Shown here in pieces: positions 51,445-60,353 of a DNA stretch of 64,000 nucleotides. A program made the translations under genes and the position numbers. The DNA is from Actinomycetaceae bacterium (GTDB taxonomy: Bacteria; Actinomycetota; Actinomycetes; Actinomycetales; Actinomycetaceae), in contig JAUNUK010000004.1 in assembly GCA_030538185.1 (NCBI GenBank), forward strand, positions 62,001-126,000, given 5' to 3'. The notes under the pieces were generated by a model that ran no database searches, was not told where the DNA came from, and saw only the letters and a program-made list of their open reading frames with translations. The stretch's first letter is position 1. Every line of letters starts with the position of its first letter.

Positions 51445-52155
51445 ATGGCATCGACCGCAAGGAAAGAGTCGAAACACCCTGGCAGCGTTGGAAAACCTGG
51501 GCTGGCGGCGCCCCTCGTCTTCTTACTGATCTATGTGGTGACCTTGCTGGGTGGCCCCATGGTTCTGGCTTTTATGCCTGGTTTGGGTAAGGACGCTTCG
51601 ACCTATTACACGATTGGTTTCTACTGTTCTTTGGCGCTGCTGGGATTCTTCATGTTTCGCCGCGACCTTCTGGACGATTTTAAAGAGTTTGCGCGCCACC
51701 CCGTGAAGCTACTGATTGTGGGTGTTTTGGGCTTTGCTGTCATCAAGGGGACTAATACCTTGGTGGATTTTTTGGTGCAAAACGTAGGTGTTGCCCAAAA
51801 CCAGAAGAACGCCGAGGAGTTTCTTCACAAAACACTTTTTGCAATCCCGATTGTGACCCTGATTGGCCCCTTCGTTGAAGAGGTCGGTTTCCGCCACGCC
51901 TTGATCGGGCGTCTGAAAAGCCGCGTACCTGTCGCCGTCTTGTCCGTGGTTTCGGTTGTGGGTTTCGCCGTCTTACACATGGGCGAACCCAGCATGCAGG
52001 CCCTGAAACCGATGCTCAATTACCTGGTTATTGGCCTGGTCATCACGGTTGCGTACCTGATTTTCAAGAAGCTGAGTTACGCCTTGTCAATCCACGTTGT
52101 CAACAACATTGTCGGTGCCGCCCTTGTCTTAATGCAGGGGCCACCTAGTTCTTAA
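51445..52155 (+). CDS. CPBP-family intramembrane metalloprotease
   Basis: About 236 residues from an ATG at 51445 with GAAGGG upstream. Six or more membrane helices; the catalytic motif is EEVGFRHALIGRL, with a second motif GFAVLHMG (His) and a third around SIHVVNNIVG (H/N). These are the CPBP (Abi/Rce1) motifs. Targets are unknown; the family is linked to protein processing and bacteriocin immunity. Lies between ispF and cysS. Confidence 0.88.
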   Translation: MASTARKESKHPGSVGKPGLAAPLVFLLIYVVTLLGGPMVLAFMPGLGKDASTYYTIGFYCSLALLGFFMFRRDLLDDFKEFARHPVKLLIVGVLGFAVIKGTNTLVDFLVQNVGVAQNQKNAEEFLHKTLFAIPIVTLIGPFVEEVGFRHALIGRLKSRVPVAVLSVVSVVGFAVLHMGEPSMQALKPMLNYLVIGLVITVAYLIFKKLSYALSIHVVNNIVGAALVLMQGPPSS

Positions 52156-52208
52156 GCTTTGCCTGCCGAGGGCGAGGCTATTGCCACTGTTTCGCTAGAC
52201 TTGAGCCT

Positions 52209-53696
52209 ATGACTGATTTGGCTGCACAGGAAGCAGGCACTGGCCTGCGTTTTTATGATTCCTCATTGGGTAAGGTTGTGGATTTTATTCCACTGAAACC
52301 TGGCCATGTGGGGATCTACCTGTGTGGGGCAACTGTTCAAGGTTCGCCTCATATTGGCCATATGCGTGCGGCTTTGGCTTTTGATGTTTTGCGGCGTTGG
52401 CTGGAGTATCGCGGCCTGGACGTCACTTTTGTGCGCAATGTGACTGATATTGACGACAAAATTTTGGCGAAGTCGGCTGAGGCTGGTTGGCAGTGGTGGG
52501 CGTGGGCGGCTCGTTTTGAGCGTGAGTTTTCGCAGGCCTACAGGGCCTTGAATGTTTTGGATCCGACTGTCGAGCCGCGCGCCACCGGCTACATTACTGA
52601 TCAGATCGCCCTCGTAAATCGTCTTATTGAGCGTGGCCATGCCTACACGGATGGGACAAGTGGCAACGCGTATTTTGATGTGCAGTCCTTGCCTGACTAT
52701 GGGTCGTTGACGCATCAGTTGTTGGATGATTTAGCGACGACCGAGGACGCTTCCCAGGTGGATGCCTTGGCTGAACTGGGCAAGCGTGATGCCAGAGACT
52801 TCGCCTTGTGGAAGGCATGCAAACCTGGGGAACCCGAGAGCGCGGCCTGGGATACGCCCTGGGGGCGAGGCAGGCCTGGCTGGCATCTGGAGTGTTCGGC
52901 TATGGCCCAGCGCTTTTTGGGTGATTCTTTCGATATTCACGCTGGTGGTATTGACTTGCGTTTCCCTCACCATGAGAACGAGCAGGCGCAGTCTCACGGG
53001 GCTGGTTGGGGTTTTGCGCAGTTGTGGATGCACAACGCCTGGGTAACCATCAAAGGCGAGAAGATGTCGAAATCGCTAGGGAACTCTCTGGTTGTTCAGG
53101 AGATCTTGAAGCGGGTGCCTGCCCAAGTTTTGCGTTTGGCTTTGGTCTCGACTCATTACCGGGCAACTGTTGAATACTCTGAGGATTCTTTGGAGGCTGC
53201 CGGGCATTTGTGGGAGAAGTTCGCCGGTTTTGTGTCGCGTGCCGAGGGTGCGGGCGTCGATATTTTGGATTGTGAAGCATTGTCACAGGTAGAGCTTCCG
53301 GGAGGCTTCGTGCAGGCCATGAACGAGGACTTGAACGTTGCAGGTGGCCTGGCCTTTTTACATGCGGCGGTGAAGGACGGAAACCAGGCCTTGTCGACAC
53401 AAGATGGTCCTGCTTTGCAGACAGCCTACGAGCAGATCCGTGGGATGTTGGCCGTGCTGGGCTTGGACCCCCGGGATGTGGCCTGGTCACAGTGCGGTAA
53501 TGCCGCTGTCCCAGATACCCCAAGCACTGCCCCCACCCAGGCCCTGGATACTCTGATCCACTCCCTGTTGGATGCTCGCGCCCAAGCCCGGGCCGACAAG
53601 GACTGGGCCCGCGCTGACGAACTGCGTGACCAACTCACAAAGGCTGGCATTATCTTGGAGGATTCCCCCACCGGCACAACCTGGCAGCTGGGCTAG
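52209..53696 (+). CDS. cysS: Cysteinyl-tRNA synthetase
   Basis: 495 residues. Zinc Cys C39 (LCGATVQGSPHIGHMRAALA) with the HIGH signature at 48-51; GWHLECSAMAQRFLG, HAGGIDLRFPHHENEQAQS and KMSKSLGN near 285. C-terminal anticodon domain with an Ala/Thr-rich stretch (about 430-450). Charges tRNA-Cys. Member of the conserved ispF-cysS-rlmB string, here with the CPBP gene in between. Confidence 0.97.
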   Translation: MTDLAAQEAGTGLRFYDSSLGKVVDFIPLKPGHVGIYLCGATVQGSPHIGHMRAALAFDVLRRWLEYRGLDVTFVRNVTDIDDKILAKSAEAGWQWWAWAARFEREFSQAYRALNVLDPTVEPRATGYITDQIALVNRLIERGHAYTDGTSGNAYFDVQSLPDYGSLTHQLLDDLATTEDASQVDALAELGKRDARDFALWKACKPGEPESAAWDTPWGRGRPGWHLECSAMAQRFLGDSFDIHAGGIDLRFPHHENEQAQSHGAGWGFAQLWMHNAWVTIKGEKMSKSLGNSLVVQEILKRVPAQVLRLALVSTHYRATVEYSEDSLEAAGHLWEKFAGFVSRAEGAGVDILDCEALSQVELPGGFVQAMNEDLNVAGGLAFLHAAVKDGNQALSTQDGPALQTAYEQIRGMLAVLGLDPRDVAWSQCGNAAVPDTPSTAPTQALDTLIHSLLDARAQARADKDWARADELRDQLTKAGIILEDSPTGTTWQLG

Positions 53697-53715
53697 TCTC
53701 CACTGTCTTGTTTTT

Positions 53716-53778
53716 TTAAAATACGTATAGGAGCCGGGCTTGCCATATAGCTAAGCTCGGCGTCTATACGTATTTTAA
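53716..53778. terminator. large hairpin between cysS and rlmB
   Basis: Perfect 15-bp stem TTAAAATACGTATAG (53716-53730) with CTATACGTATTTTAA (53764-53778), extended inward by GCCG-GCTT against AAGC-CGGC. It lies 20 bases after cysS and 63 before rlmB. A T-run (53711-53717) precedes the stem on the plus strand. Most likely a cysS terminator; the self-complementary core TACGTA is unusual for one. Confidence 0.65.
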
Positions 53779-53840
53779 GAAACAGCATCACCCCTTTTGC
53801 ACTGGATTTCAGGACTGTGCCGACCCGCTAGAATACGACT

Positions 53841-54947
53841 ATGGCTGTTCCCAATCGTTCTCGGCGCCCTGGCTCGACAAGCAAACCTGCCCACAAGAAG
53901 GGTGCCTCCAAGGGCACCGGCGGCTTGGGCCGCAAGGCGCTACAGGGCCGAGGACCTACCCCTCGTGCCGAAGACCGCACCTATCACGCGGCTCACGCCC
54001 GCAAAAAACAGCAGGAACAGCGCGAAGCACAGGCAGCCAAGGCGCAACAGGTCAAAGAAAAGCGTTCGGCGCATATCCCCCATATCCCTGACACCCACCA
54101 GTTTGTGGTGGGCCGCAACCCTGTCATTGAGGCCGTGAAAGTCGATATGCCTGTCGTCCGCGTTTTCGCCACGGCAGAAGTCATTAAGGATGACCGCCTG
54201 GCGCGCGCCGTCCAGCGTGCAACCAAACGCGGCGCCCCCCTGATTGAATGCAACCGCCTGGAACTCGACCGCCTGACGGACGGTGCCACCCACCAGGGCA
54301 TCGCCATCCAGGTCCCGCCTTACGAGTATTCACACACCCGCGACCTGTGGCGTCGCGCCCAAGATCGCATTGAGTGGGCCCAGGCTGAGCTGGAGGAAGC
54401 GGCCGAGTTAGCAGCCTCCACAACTCCCGAAGGCGACACAGCAAGCACTGTGTCCGCAAAGAGTTCTGCGCCCGCACCCACCCGCCCCCCTCTCTTTGTC
54501 GCCCTAGATCACCTGCAAGACCCGCACAACCTGGGTGCTGTTGTGCGTTCCGCTGCGGCTTTCGGCGCCGATGGGATTTTGCTGCCCGAGCGTCGTAGCG
54601 CTCCAGTGTCCCCAGCTGTGTGGAAAGTGAGTGCCGGAGCACTCGCTCACATCCCGATTGCGCAGGTCACAAACCTGGTATCGGAGTTGAAGTGGCTCAA
54701 GGCTCAGGGCTGTTTTGTGGTCGGATTGGACGCTGGGGGAACCACGCCTTTGCGTGGTCTGCACCTGGCTGACGTCCCTCTTGTGGTCGTCGTGGGTGCC
54801 GAGGGCCAGGGCCTGTCTCGCCTGGTGCGCGACACCTGTGACGAAATAGTTTCGATTCCGATTGCGCCCGAGGTCGAATCCCTCAACGCCTCGGTCGCCA
54901 CGGCGGTAACCCTGTACGAGATCGCCCAATTGCGCTCCAGCAACTAA
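53841..54947 (+). CDS. rlmB: 23S rRNA (guanosine-2'-O-)-methyltransferase RlmB/TrmH family
   Basis: 368 residues. Basic N-terminal extension (about 1-85; NRSRRPGSTSKPAHKKGASK) typical of actinobacterial RlmB; L30e-like substrate domain (about 90-165; FVVGRNPVIEAVKVDMPVVR); then an Ala/Thr/Ser-rich stretch at about 178-213; then SPOUT domain with DHLQDPHNLGAVVRSAAAFG, VVVVGAEGQGLSRLVRDTCD and IPIAPEVESLNASVATAVTL. Methylates a 23S rRNA guanosine. The stretch contains GACACAGCAAGCACTGTGTC, a palindrome. Confidence 0.92.
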   Translation: MAVPNRSRRPGSTSKPAHKKGASKGTGGLGRKALQGRGPTPRAEDRTYHAAHARKKQQEQREAQAAKAQQVKEKRSAHIPHIPDTHQFVVGRNPVIEAVKVDMPVVRVFATAEVIKDDRLARAVQRATKRGAPLIECNRLELDRLTDGATHQGIAIQVPPYEYSHTRDLWRRAQDRIEWAQAELEEAAELAASTTPEGDTASTVSAKSSAPAPTRPPLFVALDHLQDPHNLGAVVRSAAAFGADGILLPERRSAPVSPAVWKVSAGALAHIPIAQVTNLVSELKWLKAQGCFVVGLDAGGTTPLRGLHLADVPLVVVVGAEGQGLSRLVRDTCDEIVSIPIAPEVESLNASVATAVTLYEIAQLRSSN

Positions 54948-54978
54948 CCCTCATCCCTGCCCCCTGGCCAACACCATC

Positions 54979-55015
54979 ACCAGGTGACCTTGTTCCCCCA
55001 GGGTGACCAAGTCGC
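54979..55015 (+). repeat. GGTGAC-type repeat remnant after rlmB
   Basis: CACCAGGTGACCTTGTTCCC followed by CCAGGGTGACCAAGTCGCC. The TTCCCCC..GGTGAC..AA...GTC layout resembles the ispD copy at 48610-48642. It occupies the first part of the 331-base rlmB-pstS gap; a PHO box occupies the last part. No gene is seen in the rest of the gap. Confidence 0.4.
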
Positions 55016-55182
55016 CAGACACGAGGGTCTGTTACCTCACATTTATGGCTCGCACGCACCACTTTCGCGCGCCCTTCGCAAACACACACAAGAACACTTA
55101 CAGTCTGTGACCCCGCAGTTCACCTCAGAAAAACATCCACCAATACACCGCCCTCGGCAATCTTTAAAAACCCCACGCGCGC

Positions 55183-55200
55183 GTTCACCTGCCGTTCACC
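55183..55200 (+). promoter_or_regulatory. PHO box upstream of pstS
   Basis: Two GTTCACC units at 55183-55189 and 55194-55200, exactly 11 bases apart, as in Streptomyces PhoP boxes (repeated GTTCACC). A third GTTCACC lies at 55118. They sit 79-96 bases before the pstS ATG. The likely binder is the RegX3-type regulator encoded at 59639, acting in phosphate starvation. Confidence 0.8.
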
Positions 55201-55278
55201 CAAATGCCGAACCCATTTAACCCCCTACCCATAGTCTTCACATGCAAGATTCCGACGCTTGGGAAGGACCCGGCAACA

Positions 55279-56400
55279 ATGAAGAAGACAACGTGGGGCA
55301 TCACCGCTCTAGCTCTGGTATCAGCTCTGGCACTTAGCGCCTGTGGCAACACAGACCCTGTCAAGAGCGATTCACCCGATACGACAACGAACACAGAACC
55401 CAGCGCAGCTGCCCAAGCCACCTACAGCGGCACGCTGGCAGGTGCTGGCGCGTCCTCGCAGGAATCGGCCATGAACGCATGGCGTGCTGGATTCCAGACC
55501 GCCAACCCGGACATCGAAGTGTCTTATGACGCGGTTGGTTCTGGTGCTGGAATTGAGCAACTGCTCAGCGGCCAGGTGCCTTTCGCAGGCTCTGATGAGG
55601 CCTTGGGCGCTGAAGACTTGGAAAAATCCAAGGCACAGTGTGGAGGCGAATCCGCCATCAATATCCCGGTCTACATCTCGCCCGTGGCTGTCGCCTTCAA
55701 CCTGGAGGGCGTTGACACCATCAACATGTCCCCAGCCCAGATTGCCGACGTTTTCAACGGCAAGATCACCAAGTGGAACGACCCTTCCCTGGTGGAGGCA
55801 AACCCAGGCGTCACCTTGCCTGACATGGCGATCACCACCGTGCACCGCGCAGACAAGTCCGGCACGACCGAAAACTTCACCGCCTTCCTCAACGAGGTTG
55901 CCCCCGAAAACTGGCCCTATGAGGCCTCGAAGGAATGGCCTGTGGCCTCGGGTGACTCTGCCCAGCAGACCTCTGGCGTTATCCAGGCTCTGCAAGACGG
56001 CAAGGGCATCATCGGGTACGCAGACGCCTCCAAGGTGGGCTCACTTGGCACGGTCGCACTGAAGGTCGGCGCCGAGTACGTCAAGTTCTCGACCGAAGCA
56101 GCAGGCAAGGCCGTGGAAACCGCAGCCATTGAAGAAGGCCGCGCCGCCAACGACCTGGCTCTGAAGCTGGACCGTAAGACGGATGCAGCAGGCGCTTACC
56201 CGCTGATCCTGGTCTCCTACTTGATTGCATGCCCCACATACGCAGAGGCTCAAACCGCCGATAACGTGCGTGGATTCATGGAGTTCATCGTCTCGGATGA
56301 GGGACAGAAACTGGCGGAAAAAGAAGCCGGTTCAGCTCCCCTACCCGGCGCCACAGCCGAAAAGGCCAAGGCCGCTATCGCAACCATAGCCGCCAAGTAA
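55279..56400 (+). CDS. pstS: PstS phosphate-binding lipoprotein
   Basis: 373 residues from the ATG at 55279, with GGGAAGGA upstream. Signal peptide with lipobox LSAC and lipidated C22. Binding-protein motifs: GAGASSQESAMNAWRAGFQT, SGAGIEQLLSGQVPFAGSDE (SGxG phosphate loop), HRADKSGTTENFTAFL and the late VSYLIACPTYAEAQTADNVR. Captures phosphate outside the membrane for PstCAB. First gene of pstS-pstC-pstA-pstB under the PHO box. Confidence 0.96.
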   Translation: MKKTTWGITALALVSALALSACGNTDPVKSDSPDTTTNTEPSAAAQATYSGTLAGAGASSQESAMNAWRAGFQTANPDIEVSYDAVGSGAGIEQLLSGQVPFAGSDEALGAEDLEKSKAQCGGESAINIPVYISPVAVAFNLEGVDTINMSPAQIADVFNGKITKWNDPSLVEANPGVTLPDMAITTVHRADKSGTTENFTAFLNEVAPENWPYEASKEWPVASGDSAQQTSGVIQALQDGKGIIGYADASKVGSLGTVALKVGAEYVKFSTEAAGKAVETAAIEEGRAANDLALKLDRKTDAAGAYPLILVSYLIACPTYAEAQTADNVRGFMEFIVSDEGQKLAEKEAGSAPLPGATAEKAKAAIATIAAK

Positions 56401-56450
56401 GTCCCGAACGGATTTGGGATACAAACTAATCACAAAACAAGGACCAAGTA

Positions 56451-57608
56451 ATGACACCTCATGATCCTGAAGATGACTTCCAGGAGCTTGACGTACCTGA
56501 GGCCGCAGCCACCGCTGCGGCCTCAGCCGCGGCTACAATCCTCACGCCTAAAGAGTCGGTTGACATCGACCCAAAGCTGGAGGCCTCTATTCAGCGTGCG
56601 CTCACACCTGCGTCGCGCCTGGACAAACCCACGCCTACCAGTGACCTCACCCCGGACACCTCACGGATCCTTACGACTGAGGGCGCCAGGACCGGCGTGC
56701 TGGGCAATAAGATCATGGCTTTCGCCACGAAGGGCTCTGCCATTACGGTCCTCATCGTCTTGGCTGCTGTCGGTGCTTTCCTACTGGCCGAAGCCTGGCC
56801 AGCCATAGCGTCTAGGACCCTTGAGCTGCGCCCCATGGGATCTTCCGAACGCGTTGGCCTTTTCGCATTCACCGCACCCCAGGTCTTCGGTACCATCCTG
56901 GGCGCTGTGATCGCCATGTTGCTTTCCGTGCCTTTCTCTATTGGCGTGGCCTTGACTATCACGCACTATGCCCCGCGGCGCATGTCGTCGCTGCTGGGCT
57001 ACACGGTCGACCTATTGGCCGCCGTGCCTTCCGTGGTGTACGGCCTGTGGGGTGCCCTGTTCTTGTTGCCGCTGCTAACCCCCGTCCACAAAGGCCTAAA
57101 CGCCACCTTCGGCTGGATCCCATTCTTCGGTGGCGAACCGTCAACCACTGGGCGCACAATACTGTCTGCCGCAGTCGTCCTGTCGGTCATGATCCTCCCG
57201 ATCATCACCGCGGTCATCCGCGAGGTCGTCGACGCGACACCCAAGCATCAAGAAGACGCGGCCCTAGCTTTGGGCGCGACCCGCTGGGAGATGATACGCA
57301 TGGTCGTACTCCCTATGGCCCGTTCCGGCATGGTGTCTGCCGCAATGTTGGGCCTGGGTCGCGCCCTGGGTGAAACCATGGCAGTTTTGATGGTTTTGTC
57401 TGTGGGCTCCTCAATGACCTGGTCTGTCGTCGAGGCCGGCAAGCACTCCTCGATTGCCCCCAATATCGCCCTGCAGTTCCCTGAATCTTCTGGCATCGAC
57501 ACATCCGCACTTGTGGCAACCGGTTTGGTCCTGTTCCTGATCACCTTGTTGGTCAATACCGGAGCACGCTTGATTGTCGCCCGCGCAGAGAGGAAGGCAG
57601 CGAAATGA
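56451..57608 (+). CDS. pstC: PstC phosphate ABC transporter permease
   Basis: 385 residues, 60 or so longer than usual because of a soluble Ala/Asp/Pro-rich N-terminus (about 1-88). Six membrane segments follow, with the permease EAA loop ATPKHQEDAALALGATRWEM. Pairs with PstA in the inner membrane. Overlaps pstA by ATGA. Confidence 0.95.
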   Translation: MTPHDPEDDFQELDVPEAAATAAASAAATILTPKESVDIDPKLEASIQRALTPASRLDKPTPTSDLTPDTSRILTTEGARTGVLGNKIMAFATKGSAITVLIVLAAVGAFLLAEAWPAIASRTLELRPMGSSERVGLFAFTAPQVFGTILGAVIAMLLSVPFSIGVALTITHYAPRRMSSLLGYTVDLLAAVPSVVYGLWGALFLLPLLTPVHKGLNATFGWIPFFGGEPSTTGRTILSAAVVLSVMILPIITAVIREVVDATPKHQEDAALALGATRWEMIRMVVLPMARSGMVSAAMLGLGRALGETMAVLMVLSVGSSMTWSVVEAGKHSSIAPNIALQFPESSGIDTSALVATGLVLFLITLLVNTGARLIVARAERKAAK

Positions 57609-58618
57609 GCACCGAAACCTCCAGCATTTCCGGGGCTTCCAGTTCTTCCACAAACATTTCCGAGGGCGCCCCCTCAGGCACGCAGCACTGGCTAAAATCC
57701 AACGCTTCGGACAAGCAGCGTTGGCTATCTGACAAGGTTTCAGCCGTTATTGTGTGGATAGCCATGGCTTTTGCTTTCGTGCCCCTGGTATCTATCATGT
57801 GGCTAGTCATTTCCAAAGGCTGGGACCGCCTGACCCAGGACTTCCCGTATTTCTTGACCGTCACCATGAAGAACGTCTACGGCGGCATGGATGCAGGCGG
57901 GATCATTCACGCCATACTTGGCACCCTCCAGATCACCGTCGCCGCAGGCATCATTTCGGTGCCCATAGGCATGTTGACTGCCGTGTGGTTGACAGAATAC
58001 GCGCAGCCAAACTCAAAGCTGCAGCGCGGAGTAACGGTCGTCGTCGACGTCATGACCGGCATCCCTTCGATCGTGGCTGGCCTTTTCGCCGCAGCCGCCT
58101 TTGCCCTGACCGTGGGGCCGGCCTACCGCGCCGGCATCATGGGTGCGGTCGCATTGTCGGTCCTCATGGTCCCCACCGTGGTGCGCACCTCGGAAGAAAT
58201 GCTGCGTCTGGTGCCGGATTCTTTGCGCCAAGCAGCGTACGCCCTGGGCGTGCCCCGCTGGCTGGTTGTCACCAAGGTCGTCTTGCGCACAGCAGCCGGT
58301 GGCCTGGTCACCTCCGTCATGCTGGCCGTCGCCAGGGTGATTGGCGAAACCGCGCCTTTACTCATGACGGTTGGTGTCCTGGACTCGCTAAATAGCAATA
58401 TCTTCGAAGGCCGCATGATGACCTTGCCGGTGTACATCTATCGCCAGTATTCGCAAGGCCTCATGCCCTGTTCACCTGGTGCCACAGACTGTGTTGCAAC
58501 CATCAACTACGACCGGGCTTGGGCCGCAGCATTGGTTTTGCTGCTGCTGGTTATGTTCGTCAATATCGGGGCTCGTTATGCCACAGCCAAGCTGGCACCC
58601 AAAGGCAACCGCCGCTAA
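57605..58618 (+). CDS. pstA: PstA phosphate ABC transporter permease
   Basis: 337 residues: Ser/Thr-rich soluble N-terminus (1-45), six membrane helices, and the EAA loop [20 protein letters not shown]. The segment [20 protein letters not shown] is typical of PstA. Both permeases have added N-termini, possibly meeting in the cytoplasm. Codon region 57660 contains the CCGAGGGCG motif in the first 20 codons. Confidence 0.95.
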   Translation: MSTETSSISGASSSSTNISEGAPSGTQHWLKSNASDKQRWLSDKVSAVIVWIAMAFAFVPLVSIMWLVISKGWDRLTQDFPYFLTVTMKNVYGGMDAGGIIHAILGTLQITVAAGIISVPIGMLTAVWLTEYAQPNSKLQRGVTVVVDVMTGIPSIVAGLFAAAAFALTVGPAYRAGIMGAVALSVLMVPTVVRTSEEMLRLVPDSLRQAAYALGVPRWLVVTKVVLRTAAGGLVTSVMLAVARVIGETAPLLMTVGVLDSLNSNIFEGRMMTLPVYIYRQYSQGLMPCSPGATDCVATINYDRAWAAALVLLLLVMFVNIGARYATAKLAPKGNRR

Positions 58619-58630
58619 TTTGTTTGCTTT

Positions 58631-58680
58631 CCGAGGGCGGTTAGCCACTACTGCCATGGTTGATGACGAGCCGCCCTCGG
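58631..58680. repeat. inverted pair of the CCGAGGGCGG motif between pstA and pstB
   Basis: TTTCCGAGGGCGG (58628-58640) and CCGCCCTCGGGAA (58671-58683) form a perfect 10-bp inverted repeat with a 30-base loop in the 85-base pstA-pstB gap. It could form a hairpin that lowers or stabilises pstB message. The layout copies the inverted uptake-sequence pairs of Neisseria that double as terminators. Confidence 0.7.
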
Positions 58681-58703
58681 GAATAATCGAAGAAGGAAAA
58701 GAA

Positions 58704-59483
58704 ATGTCGTCACGTATCACGGTGAGCAACCAGAATATCTACTACGGGGATTTCAAGGCGGTTGCTGATGTCTCTATCAATATCGAACCCAAGTCGATTA
58801 CGGCGCTGATTGGGCCTTCTGGCTGCGGCAAGTCGACGTTTTTACGCACGCTCAACCGCATGCACGAGGTGATCCCTGGTGGGCGCGTGGACGGCGAGGT
58901 CATGATTGATGGGCAAAACATTTACGGCAAGGGCATTGACCCGGTGATTGTGCGCAGGCACGTGGGTATGGTGTTTCAGCAGCCCAACCCGTTTCCGACC
59001 ATGTCTATTGCGGGCAATGTGCTGGCGGGGATCAAGTTGAACAACAAGCGGGTGTCAAAGTCTGAGCAGGCTGAGATTGTCGAGCGCTCTTTGAAGGGTG
59101 CAAACCTGTGGGAAGAAGTCAAGGACAGGTTGGACCTGCCCGGTGGTTCCCTGTCTGGTGGACAGCAGCAGCGTCTGTGTATTGCGCGGGCGATTGCGGT
59201 GAAGCCCGCGGTTGTCCTGATGGACGAGCCGTGTTCCGCGCTGGACCCGATTTCGACGCGGGCCATTGAAGAGCTGATGGTCGAGTTGAAAGAGGACTAC
59301 ACGATTGTGATCGTGACCCACAATATGCAGCAGGCTGCCCGCGTGTCTGACTACACGGCGTTCTTCAACCTGGAGGCCACCGGCAAGCCCGGCAAACTGG
59401 TCGAATACGGGGACACACCCACGATGTTCACCGAGCCCACCCAGGCGGCAACAGCCGACTACATAAGCGGCCGCTTCGGCTAG
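58704..59483 (+). CDS. pstB: PstB phosphate ABC transporter ATPase
   Basis: 259 residues from the ATG at 58704 behind AAGGAAAAG. Walker [10 protein letters not shown] at 37-45, signature [19 protein letters not shown], Walker [14 protein letters not shown], and the usual PstB end ([20 protein letters not shown]). The frame is open further upstream across the intergenic repeat, but no ribosome site supports that. Powers PstCA. Confidence 0.97.
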   Translation: MSSRITVSNQNIYYGDFKAVADVSINIEPKSITALIGPSGCGKSTFLRTLNRMHEVIPGGRVDGEVMIDGQNIYGKGIDPVIVRRHVGMVFQQPNPFPTMSIAGNVLAGIKLNNKRVSKSEQAEIVERSLKGANLWEEVKDRLDLPGGSLSGGQQQRLCIARAIAVKPAVVLMDEPCSALDPISTRAIEELMVELKEDYTIVIVTHNMQQAARVSDYTAFFNLEATGKPGKLVEYGDTPTMFTEPTQAATADYISGRFG

Positions 59484-59490
59484 GCGCGCT

Positions 59491-59551
59491 GGTTGCGCTT
59501 GGGGGTCGTTGGTTGCACCCCAGGGGCAACCCTCATCCCCCAAGCGCAACC
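59491..59551. terminator. nested terminator between pstB and regX3
   Basis: Perfect 15-bp outer stem GGTTGCGCTTGGGGG (59491-59505) with CCCCCAAGCGCAACC (59537-59551) encloses an inner GGTTGC/GCAACC hairpin (59511-59516 with 59526-59531). It lies in the 155-base gap of two convergent operons. No T-run follows. The inner and outer arms share GGTTGC, as if a small palindrome had been nested in its own loop. Confidence 0.75.
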
Positions 59552-59638
59552 AAGGCGGATTACAACCTCCTGGCCAAAAACACCAGACCCGCAAACTGGC
59601 AAGACCTGTCCACCAAAAGCTAGCCGAAAGGGCAGTCT

Positions 59639-60352
59639 TTACGCTCCGGCCAGCTTGTAGCCCACACCTCTGACGGTTTGGATTCTTTCGGGGTTCGCAG
59701 GGTCTTCTTCGATGCGCGAACGCAGGCGCTTAATGTGCACATCGAGTGTTTTCGGGTCGCCCTCGAAATCGAAACCCCAAACCCGGTCCAAAATCTGCGC
59801 ACGGGTCAAGGCCCGCCCGGCGTTTTCCATCAGGTACTGCAATAGCTCAAACTCACGTAAGGGCAGGTCCACGACAGACTGCCCCACTCGCAACTCATGG
59901 GCATCCATATCCATGACGAGTGTGCCGACCTCTAGGATGTCGCGATCGTCTAAGGCCTCAAGCGTTTGTGGTTCGGCGGCCACCGCGCGGCGCCGCAGCA
60001 CAGAACGCATCCTAGCCAGTAGCTCTCGGTAAGAGTAGGGCTTAGTCACGTAGTCATCAGCGCCCAGTTCCAGGCCGACAATCGTGTCGATTTCGTCGTC
60101 CTTCGCCGTCACCATGATCACGCCCATCCTTGGGTGGTGCTCCACCAGATGTCTACACACTTCGGTGCCAGACATGCCGGGCAACATCAGATCTAGCAAA
60201 ACAAGATCTATGTCGAGGCCACTTTCGTCGCACATCCGCACGGCTTCAAGACCGTCCTCGGCAACCATGACCGTGAAACCGTCTTGCTCTAACCGAAAGG
60301 TCAGCGGGTCGCGGTAAGCCACTTCGTCTTCAACAACAAGAATCTTTGTCAC
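59639..60352 (-). CDS. regX3: RegX3/PhoB-type phosphate response regulator
   Basis: 237 residues: receiver domain with D8/D9-type acidic pair (VVEDEVAYRDPL), phospho-acceptor D54 and K103-type Lys; then an OmpR-type winged helix (LREFELLQYLMENAGRALTR, VDVHIKRLRSRIEED-like). N-terminal sequence and linkage to senX3 fit RegX3. It should bind the PHO box before pstS. Two bases separate it from the kinase gene. Confidence 0.9.
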   Translation of the reverse strand: MTKILVVEDEVAYRDPLTFRLEQDGFTVMVAEDGLEAVRMCDESGLDIDLVLLDLMLPGMSGTEVCRHLVEHHPRMGVIMVTAKDDEIDTIVGLELGADDYVTKPYSYRELLARMRSVLRRRAVAAEPQTLEALDDRDILEVGTLVMDMDAHELRVGQSVVDLPLREFELLQYLMENAGRALTRAQILDRVWGFDFEGDPKTLDVHIKRLRSRIEEDPANPERIQTVRGVGYKLAGA

Positions 60353-60353
60353 C

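Noticed and set aside
58479-58703. 75-residue N-terminal extension of PstB
   Set aside because: It would be read out of frame over the pstA end and through the inverted repeat; the ATG at 58704 has a ribosome site and the family N-terminus.
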